The notes below the pieces were generated by a model. That model was not told the origin of the DNA. It made no database searches and saw nothing but the letters and a program-made list of their open reading frames with translations. DNA of 64,000 bases from Exserohilum rostratum (taxonomy: Eukaryota; Ascomycota; Dothideomycetes; Pleosporales; Pleosporaceae). Each line of letters begins with the position of its first letter. Position 1 is the stretch's first letter. The DNA is taken from positions 186,001 to 250,000 of the forward strand of contig CP111164.1 in NCBI GenBank assembly GCA_026367775.1, written 5' to 3'. Shown here one piece after another: positions 57,049-64,000 of the stretch. A program made the position numbers and the translations under genes.

Positions 57049-59326
57049 ATGCGAAGCGTTACGTCAAGGACTTCGGGTGCCTACAGAGACAATTCTATCA
57101 AAAATGTCTCCCACTGGACGAACGGATTGCGCCTCGAAAGATGGAAGACTAGTATTTTCATTTTCGCAATCTGCGCTTCCTCCGTCTTCACCATTAATCT
57201 AGCCTTTACCATCTGGAGCTTGGTCACTTGGCGCACAAGCATGGGAAACTTGTACGAAGGAGATTGTGACCGTGTAAAGGCGCTCAACTCTGCTGTGCAC
57301 GTGCTGATCAATATTCTGAGTACGATCCTGTTCAGTGCAAGCAATTACTGTATGCAGTGTCTGTCTGCACCGACTAGATCTGCAGTGGACAAGGCACACA
57401 TGCAGAGTGAATGGCTTGACATTGGCATCTCAAGCATGCGCAACCTGAGGCACATCAAGCGGCAAGATCTAGCCCTTTGGCTGCTTCTAGCACTCACGTC
57501 ACTTCCTCTACACTTACTGTACGTTTTTACATGGATTGAAGCAACTTTCACTGGCACTGATGCTAAATAGCTACAATTCCGCTGTCTATGCGTCGATATC
57601 ATCCAACAGCTATTTTGCCTTCTCAGTAAGCGAATCTTTCTTGAAAAGTGCCGAGTGTATCAATTGTGCGACGCCGCCCAACCTCTACACAAACTGGACA
57701 AAGGATCTTGCCTACGATGGATACCCCAACGGTGAATTTCCGCAAATATTGAATCGTCTGTGGTCTCGCGCGCAAAACGACTCGCTAGTCAGGCTCGAGC
57801 CCGCTGAATGTATCGATGAGTACGCTACCGCGATTCAGTCATTCAGACGGAATGTACTTTTGGTTGCTCGTGACGAGGATTTCCCACCCCGGCACGAGAA
57901 CACATTCATTAACGATTCCTATGTTTACGATGCTGTCGCATTCGCATCCATCTACGCAAAGAACCCAGAGCAGTCTGCAGACGCGTATCAATGGATATGC
58001 TCGGGCTTACCCCCTAAAGAAAGCAACAACCACTGTACGGAACGGATATCAGAAATTCGGTCTAATACATCTGCATGGAGGGTCGGCGGGGACGACTGCT
58101 GGTCAGTTCAAGATCCCAATAACCAGCACATATGGACGAGTGGATGCTCGGATTTCTCAGCCACCAAGAAACACCCCGTATCTTTCTGCCTAAGTGAAAG
58201 AGCACCACCACACTGCAAGGTCCAACTCAACTCCACCATCTTGGTGATTGTCACTGTCGCCAACTTCCTGAAGGCTATTCTGATGTTTTACATCGTCTTC
58301 AGGCAGTTCGACGAGCCTCTTCTCACCATGGGAGACGCAGTTGCATCATTCCTAGACGACCCGGACCCAAGCACTCGCGATATGTGTTTGTTGTCCATAC
58401 AGGATATCAGGCATGGGCATTTTCGCGCCGGTGTCAGGCGTTGGTTGGCGCCCAAGGCATCATGGATGGATGCGTTGAGTAAGACCCGTCGCGCTATAAC
58501 CGTTGTGATGTATTTCGTTGCTATAGTAATATCTTCATCTCTGCTATGGTTCAGCATACACAAAATGCCGAGCGGCACATCTGTTTCGCTCACCGGCCTG
58601 GTCAACCTTGGTTTCGGCGCGGTCGATCCACGCACCATGATCATCGGCGCTCTGGGAAGCAGAAACCTGATTGCAAATACTCTCATAGCAAACACCCCGC
58701 AACTCATCATATCGTTCCTTGATTACTTTTACAATTCCCATTTCACAGCCATGCTCCTGGGCTACGAGTGGATGTCCTACGCACTCAAACGGAAAGGACT
58801 TCGAGTATCGCGATCTCCACTTGGCAAGCAGCGGTCAACCTACTTTTTACAGTTGCCTTACAGATTCAGCGTGCCGCTCATGTTCGTGAGTGGTACACTG
58901 CACTGGCTAGTTTCGCAGAGTATTTTTCTGGTCTCAATTGACTTTTACGACTACATGGACAACCGCAGCGCAGCAGGGCAACAGTGGCTTAGAGACATGG
59001 CGTTTGACCCCAGAGACGATTCGATGAGCGTCACGACTTGTGGATATTCACCCATTGCAATCGTATGTGCCATCATCTTCGGTTCGCTTATGTTCATCGC
59101 GCTGTTGGCAGCTGGCTTTATACCGTACAAACGTGGTATGCCACTTGCAAGCAGTTGCAGCATGGCCATTAGTGCGGCATGTCATCCAGAGAGCGAGACC
59201 CGAGTCTCAACGCAGGAGGTACAATGGGGAGTCTTGGAAGCCAATGATAACCAGTCCGACGTTCGGCATTGTTCATTCTCTGAATGTTCAGTCAGTCAGC
59301 CTGTTGTTGGACATCTTTACATCTAA
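57049..59326 (+). CDS. DUF6536-type polytopic membrane protein
   Basis: Two exons (57049-57518 and 57571-59326, intron of 52 bp) give 741 residues. The N-terminal domain matches DUF6536. It has a first helix (TSIFIFAICASSVFTINLAF) and the segment HVLINILSTILFSASNYCMQ, followed by LSAPTRSAVDKAH. It continues with EWLDIGISSMRNLRHI and SLPLHLLYNSAVYASISSNSY, the last rebuilt across the intron. A Cys-containing extracytoplasmic domain follows. The C-terminal half has about six further helices, for example ILVIVTVANFLKAILMFYIV and TVVMYFVAIVISSSLLWFSI. The family is common in filamentous ascomycetes and has no known function. Location is a membrane, probably plasma membrane. The protein looks intact. 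Confidence 0.85.
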
Positions 59327-59608
59327 AAATGCTGTATAAGCTTAGAACTACACCCTGAACTAGGGTTCTTAAAAATAAATCATAATCCGCAGAGGCGAAA
59401 TACTGGCGAGCTGCCTACTTTTACTAGAACTGCACTAACGCTACAAGGCAGTGTATGATGATTTTGCGCGAAGAGAAGACTAATCAAAAAAGCAGCACCA
59501 CACTGCGCACTTAACCAGCAGCAATCTCCTCACGAGGACGCACCTTCCCTCTCCAGCCCCTTACCACAAGAAGTTTGAAAAGAAAATGCAAAAAATAAAA
59601 AGCCAAAA

Positions 59609-59727
59609 ACATACAACAGCGGGGATTCGCTAGTGGTCACCCACCTAACTACTAATCCGCCGGTCACAAGCTTAAATATTGCTGAGCGAACGGGAAGCAT
59701 TGCATTCTTGAGCCGATGGTCGTATGT
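59609..59727 (-). rRNA. 5S ribosomal RNA, copy 2
   Basis: Read on the minus strand, the 119-nt segment begins ACATACGACCATCGG and ends CCCCGCTGTTGTATGT, with pairing ends. The middle (CCCGTTCGCTCAGC then TTTAAGC) is close to the usual fungal 5S loop A/helix III and box A region. The 3' half (GGCGGATTAGTAGTTAGG and GGTGGGTGACCAC) is nearly identical to copy 1. A TTTTT terminator overlaps the 3' end. Confidence 0.8.
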
Positions 59728-60011
59728 ACCATATATTCTCATTAATTTCAAAATGTACTCAGTTCGCGACAAAATTGCAGAAGTTGTGGCTCAGAGTCTG
59801 AAATTTAGGACACGTGCTTTTGATGGTAAGAGCGAGGCTTGGCTATCCCTAGGTGGTAGGATATCAGAAATAACGTTTTAGTAGGGAGATAAAGAGTGTT
59901 TAGTACAAAAGGTTTTGCGTAGGAAGATAGGATATCACATTTTGTGGATGCTTGCTATTAGTTTAGACGTTACACTAGCACGTGACTGGGTGCGTAGGAC
60001 AAACGCTGGAG

Positions 60012-60134
60012 CTGCAGCACCAAGACACCAAGACAAGATCAAGCATGGAACCAAGGAATTATGATAACAGAAACAAGCTTCATAAGGGATTCATTAGCAG
60101 GGACTGTCATAATTGCCCATCCATCTCTCCACAT
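60012..60134 (+). repeat. degenerate dispersed repeat, family B copy 2
   Basis: It is the partner of 54092-54218. It sits 5' of the second 5S gene, whereas copy 1 sits 3' of the first 5S gene, so the repeat and 5S do not form one fixed unit. Confidence 0.6.
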
Positions 60135-60236
60135 TACATACTCTTCCAATTTGCCCTTTCCCTTTCCAATTTGCAAAGGAGATTCGTAAGCCGGCATTAC
60201 CCAACCACCCACCCAACCCAAGCTATGTGTACCTAC

Positions 60237-61803
60237 CTAATCATAAAACCCCAACATCTTATTCGCCCTATCGAGAATAACCTTCTCACCAGGCCCCAAA
60301 CCACTCTCTTCGCTATCCCACTCCAGCAAGCCCATGGCGCGTGATCCTTCTTCTCCAACCAAACCATGTACATCTTCGACTTTTACACGTCCCACATGCG
60401 CGCTTTCGCCAATGCCGCCGCCGAAATCCGGACTTGGGGTTCCTTGGACGAAATTGGCGCGCTGGCGAACGAGGAAGTTGGCATTGTCTTCTGTCATGGG
60501 GCATGCGGGAATGTACAGGACGCTCGAGTCCTGTGTGCCGTTGTGCCGCTTGTCGACGCTGTGGATCGTGTCGCAGTGCCATGCGACGTAGTCTCCTGGT
60601 CTGACAGTTGGGACGTGAATCATGGATTTATTTAGGTGTAGATGTGGATGCAAGAGGTGTGAGAGTTCCTGGCCGTGGCCTGGTGTTGCGCCTTGGAGCC
60701 AGGACGTCTGCGGCGAGTCCAACTCCCAATTTTCCGGGGCGAGGAACGAGGCACTATTCGTAATGGCTTCAGAGGTTGTTTGCGCGCCGGGCGCGACACC
60801 ATGCTTGGGCGAGAAAAAGGGCCGCAAGAGGTAGTATGCTGTGGCTTTTGCCAATAGCGGGTTTACCAGTAGGGTTCCTTGGTTCGGGCCCGTCGTGGAT
60901 AGTGAAAGCCAGCCCTGGAACATGCGGAACGCGCTGCATGCGCCAACGCCGTTGTGAAGATCGTGGACGGCTGACAGGCGGCAGCTGGCCTCCCACGGAT
61001 CAAACTCCTCCCATTGACCCTTCCAGATGGCGTCGTATACCTTTCCCTGACCATATCCGTTTTCGTCCCAGCGCTCAACGCTGCCTCCGTCAATGTGTGG
61101 TCCAAGTGCGAATTGGGCGTCGCCGGGCTGGCGCATGCGCAAACGGTCGGCGTAGCTAATCGGGTGCTTGGTGGATAGCGGGGCATACGGATTGGCGGTG
61201 TGCCAGTAGGACATGAGGAAACGGTGCGTCTTGAGGAGATTGGGGTTCCCGCGTGCGAGTAGTTGAGCGCGGGACCAGTAGAGCTCGAATACCTGAGGGT
61301 TAGTGGCAGGATAGGCTGTGGCCGTCAGTCTCGAGTTACTCAACACTAGCAAAACACTCACCCTTTGTTTGGGGATTCTGGCGAATGTACTCTCTCAAAT
61401 CCTCCTTCCATTGCAGTGCTTCTTGCTCCGGCACCACTCCCCTCACGACAGCAACACCCCGCTTTCGCAGTTCACTGCTGAAAGCTTCGGGCGCATTGTC
61501 AATGTCCTTAAAGTCAATTTCAGGAATGACCTTGCTACCTTGCTCGACAATGAGCGGAATCTCTTCGCGCAGATCGCGCAAAAGACGGTCCCATGACTCT
61601 CGTACTTGGTTTTCGCGGCCCCTAATGAGGCGTGTTTTTAGGTCGGCATACTCTGGTGCCAAGGGTTTAAAGTCGTAACCCGAAAGCGAGGCGAAGGCGT
61701 CGGAGATGTCACCGGCGCGCTTCTGAGCTTGCGTCGCGACTGTGCGCAATTGCGTCGCAGCGCGTCGGGTTGGAGAGCGGAAGGATCGCAGCGCGGAGAG
61801 CAT
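60237..61803 (-). CDS. DUF1479 protein, 2OG-Fe(II)-dioxygenase-like
   Basis: Two exons (61362-61803 and 60237-61315, intron of 46 bp) encode 506 residues, somewhat longer than bacterial YbiU-like members. The extra length is mostly an Arg-rich N-terminus (MLSALRSFRSPTRRAATQLR) that looks like a mitochondrial presequence. The DUF1479 core is clear: a first metal-ligand pair in LGPHIDGGSVERW and the distal His in WHCDTIHSVD. These fit the HxD..H facial triad of non-haem iron dioxygenases, so the enzyme is probably iron-dependent, though substrates of this family are not established. A RLSAVHDLHNGVGACSAFRMFQGW block lies between them. The junction restores QTKGYPATNPQ. It is divergent from the GH1 gene. 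Confidence 0.87.
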
Positions 61804-62720
61804 TGTGGCGGGCCCTTTTTCGAGGTGTGCGCGATGGACTCAACACTGTCAGATTGCCAATTCTAACCCCATAAGCCGCCCATTATATAAAATCAGCCTG
61901 CGCAGTTGTCGCGAGCAACTTGGAGGTGGTTCCGATGGAGTTGAAGCTTCAGCTGTCAGCAAAAGATACAGTACCTGCGGAAGCTCTGCTCAAAAAAGTA
62001 TAGCGCCGTCTACCCACTGCTGTTGCGGGCACCTGCTCGTATCGATACCACTTGTAGAGCATCGTTTCCGACGTTGCCCAAGGCGCCTCGTCATCATTTC
62101 TGGCGCTCACGAATGAGCACAAGAGGAGCAGTGCTCGGCATTATATCATGAGGAACACGAGGACAGCGGGTTCCGCTCCGTACCCCGCCATCCCACATTC
62201 TTCAGCATCGCTCCCGTCCAAGTCACGTTTTTGCGCCACGCCTAGCAGGTTAATAGGCAGCCTGAATGTACGGGCCGCAACTCCACTGACCGCCCTGGTC
62301 ACGGTGAATCCTGGCGGGGCAGAATGGACGTAAAAGTGTAGCCTCGTCATGTGGAGGGTAGCTACAACTTCGAACGAGTGTGCCGGCCAAGCGGGGTCGA
62401 TGGGCTGAAGGAGCCATTGAGACGGCAGAAACAGCGAATATAGCCTGCTAGAGTTGAATAGAACCGTACCAAGAACCTCCATCTGTCTTACTGCGCCTCT
62501 TGTAAAGGTCTTGTCGACGCGTAAAGACGGTTACGGCGGGACGTCCTCCGCTGCCAACGCCCGCAGTCCGAGGTTCCACGTATATGAACAAGATCAAGCC
62601 GTCCCACTGTTGCAACATCGAGACCCTGTCTCTTTTCACTTGACTTTTTTTTTTCTTCTTTTCACTTCCTAGACTGTCCGAAAGAGAACATTTCGGACAT
62701 TGATACCAAAGTGAGCCATC
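61804..62720. promoter_or_regulatory. divergent promoter region, DUF1479 / GH1
   Basis: About 0.9 kb separate the two start codons. It holds no supported gene. A T/C-rich tract (62644-62663) and then a perfect inverted repeat (62675-62699) lie just before the GH1 start codon. Confidence 0.5.
62675..62699. promoter_or_regulatory. perfect 9-bp inverted repeat before the GH1 start codon
   Basis: TGTCCGAAA at 62675-62683 and TTTCGGACA at 62691-62699 are exact reverse complements separated by seven bases. The ATG is at 62721, so the element could be a dimeric transcription-factor site (it contains CCG and CGG triplets) or a hairpin in the 5' UTR. Confidence 0.7.
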
Positions 62721-64000
62721 ATGTCGCAGTCGTACCTGCCCAAGGATTTCCTATGGGGATTCGCAACAGCGAGGTTCGTCTAACCAAGCCCACCCACAAG
62801 TACCCCGCCCAGCAGATTCACATGTTTTGGGGGCGCGGCCCGCTTCCTTGACACACGCTGAGTTTTGTAATTCTGTATAGTTACCAAATCGAAGGCGCCC
62901 CGCATGAAGACGGACGTGCCGACTCCATCTGGGACTCGTTCTGCCGCATCCCAGGCAAAATTGCTGGAGGTGAATCGGGCGATGTGGCGTGCGACTCCTA
63001 CCACCGAGTCGACGAGGATGTTGCGCTGCTGAAGGAACTTGGCGCAAAGTCTTACCGCTTTTCGCTCTCGTGGTCACGCATCATTCCACTCGGTGGGCGC
63101 AATGACCCCGTGAATGAAAAGGGACTGCAGTACTATCTCACGCTGGTTGATAAACTCCGCGAGGCAGGCATTGAGCCAATGATTACACTGTTTCACTGGG
63201 ACCTGCCTGACGAGCTTCACAAGCGATATGGGGGTATGCTGAACAAGGAAGAGTTTGTAAAGGATTACGAGAACTACGCCAGGGTGTGTTTCAAGGCCTT
63301 TGGCTCAAAAGTAAAATACTGGATCACCTTCAACGAGCCGTGGTGCAGCTCAATTCTGGGTTACGGCACTGGCCTCTTTGCCCCCGGCAGATGCAGCGAC
63401 CGCAGCAAGAGCGCTGAAGGCGACAGCTCAAGGGAGCCCTGGATCGTCGGACACTCGCTTCTCATTGCTCACGGGGCGGCGGTCAAGGCGTATCGTGACG
63501 ACTTCAAGGCTCAGGATGGAGGTCAGATTGGAATCACCCTAAATGGTAAGCGATCAGCTCATGGTTCCAATATCTCGTATCTCCGTGGGTATGGCAATGC
63601 CGGGCCCCACCCACACCGCGCCTCGTGCATACGGCCGGTGGGAGGGAGAGATGGAGTCGACTATCCCCACCATAACCGGAACATGCATGCTGATGTGTCC
63701 GTGTAGGCGATTGGACTGAACCCTGGGATCCAGAAGATCCAAAGGATCGTGAAGCCTGCGACCGCAAGATTGAGTTTGCCATTTGCTGGTTCGGTGACCC
63801 AGTTTACTTTGGCAAGTATCCAGACTCGATGCGTAAGCAGCTTGGCGACAGGCTACCTGAATTCACACCGGAAGAAGTGGCTCTCGTCAAGGGCAGCAAC
63901 GACTTCTACGGCATGAATCACTACTGTGCCAACTACATTCGGCACAAGGACACTGAGCCGGAGCTAGATGATCATGCAGGGAACCTCGAAATTCTTTACC
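62721..64000 (+). CDS. GH1 beta-glucosidase, 3' end outside the window
   Basis: Three exons are visible (62721-62773, 62881-63545, 63707-64000+). The product starts MSQSYLPKDFLWGFATA and, after the first intron, SYQIEGAPHEDGR, the classic glycoside hydrolase family 1 opening. It then shows SIWDSFCRIPGKI, YRFSLSWSRIIP and the acid/base motif TFNEPW. The nucleophile motif (ITENG) would lie beyond the right edge. There is no signal peptide, so it is likely an intracellular beta-glucosidase acting on cellobiose or plant glucosides. Junctions ATAS/YQIEG and LNG/DWTEPW keep the frame. About 337 residues are in the window, out of an expected 470-490. Confidence 0.93.

Larger units (their letters stand above)
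59327..60236. other. intergenic region with 5S copy and decayed repeat
   Basis: Besides the 5S copy and the family B repeat listed separately, a block near 59868-59885 (AACGTTTTAGT) is also found near 53624-53635. I see no supported protein gene. Confidence 0.5.

Noticed and set aside
1..64000. CRISPR arrays, bacterial operators or insertion sequences
   Set aside because: The DNA is fungal nuclear, with spliced genes; no regularly spaced repeats were seen.

Overview
This is nuclear DNA of a filamentous ascomycete (Pezizomycotina). Genes are split by short GT-AG introns of about 45-240 bp, intergenic spacers are rich in pyrimidine tracts and microsatellites, 5S rRNA genes are dispersed rather than arrayed, and several protein families are restricted to filamentous fungi (SomA/Flo8-type LisH regulator, DUF6536 and DUF6601 membrane proteins, a SesB-type hydrolase). 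A dothideomycete, possibly Pleosporales, is my inference; nothing in the sequence proves it.

Positions 1-33,000 are a mostly housekeeping arm. It carries a short coiled-coil (SCOC-like) protein, a histidine acid phosphatase, a divergent mitochondrial pair (beta-MPP and the SDH4/CybS membrane anchor), a 14-3-3 protein, the F1-ATPase inhibitor, an aquaporin with a long N-terminal tail, a conserved two-helix membrane protein, a divergent pair of U5 snRNP 40-kDa WD protein and TRAPP subunit Bet3, and the LisH regulator SomA. A stretch of about 5 kb (4.3-9.3 kb) holds no recognisable gene.

Positions 33,000-45,700 are accessory metabolism: a lone trichodiene-synthase-like sesquiterpene cyclase, a full-size ABC-B multidrug exporter, and a divergent nitrilase/aldoxime-dehydratase pair that together would convert an aldoxime through a nitrile to a carboxylic acid. 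A DUF6601 membrane protein follows.

Positions 46,000-60,200 look like a fast-evolving, recognition-type island. They hold a SesB-like alpha/beta hydrolase fused to a kinase-like domain whose catalytic residues are lost, a convergent intact kinase fused to ankyrin repeats, a lineage-restricted unknown gene interrupted by a 41-bp tandem duplication, a DUF6536 membrane protein, two divergent 5S rRNA copies, and degenerate dispersed repeats.

Positions 60,200-64,000 return to metabolism: a DUF1479 (2OG-Fe(II)-dioxygenase-like) protein and, divergent from it, the start of a GH1 beta-glucosidase that runs off the window. A perfect 9-bp inverted repeat lies just upstream of the GH1 start codon.

Exon boundaries are my manual reading of splice sites and reading-frame continuity; no alignment or transcript data were available.
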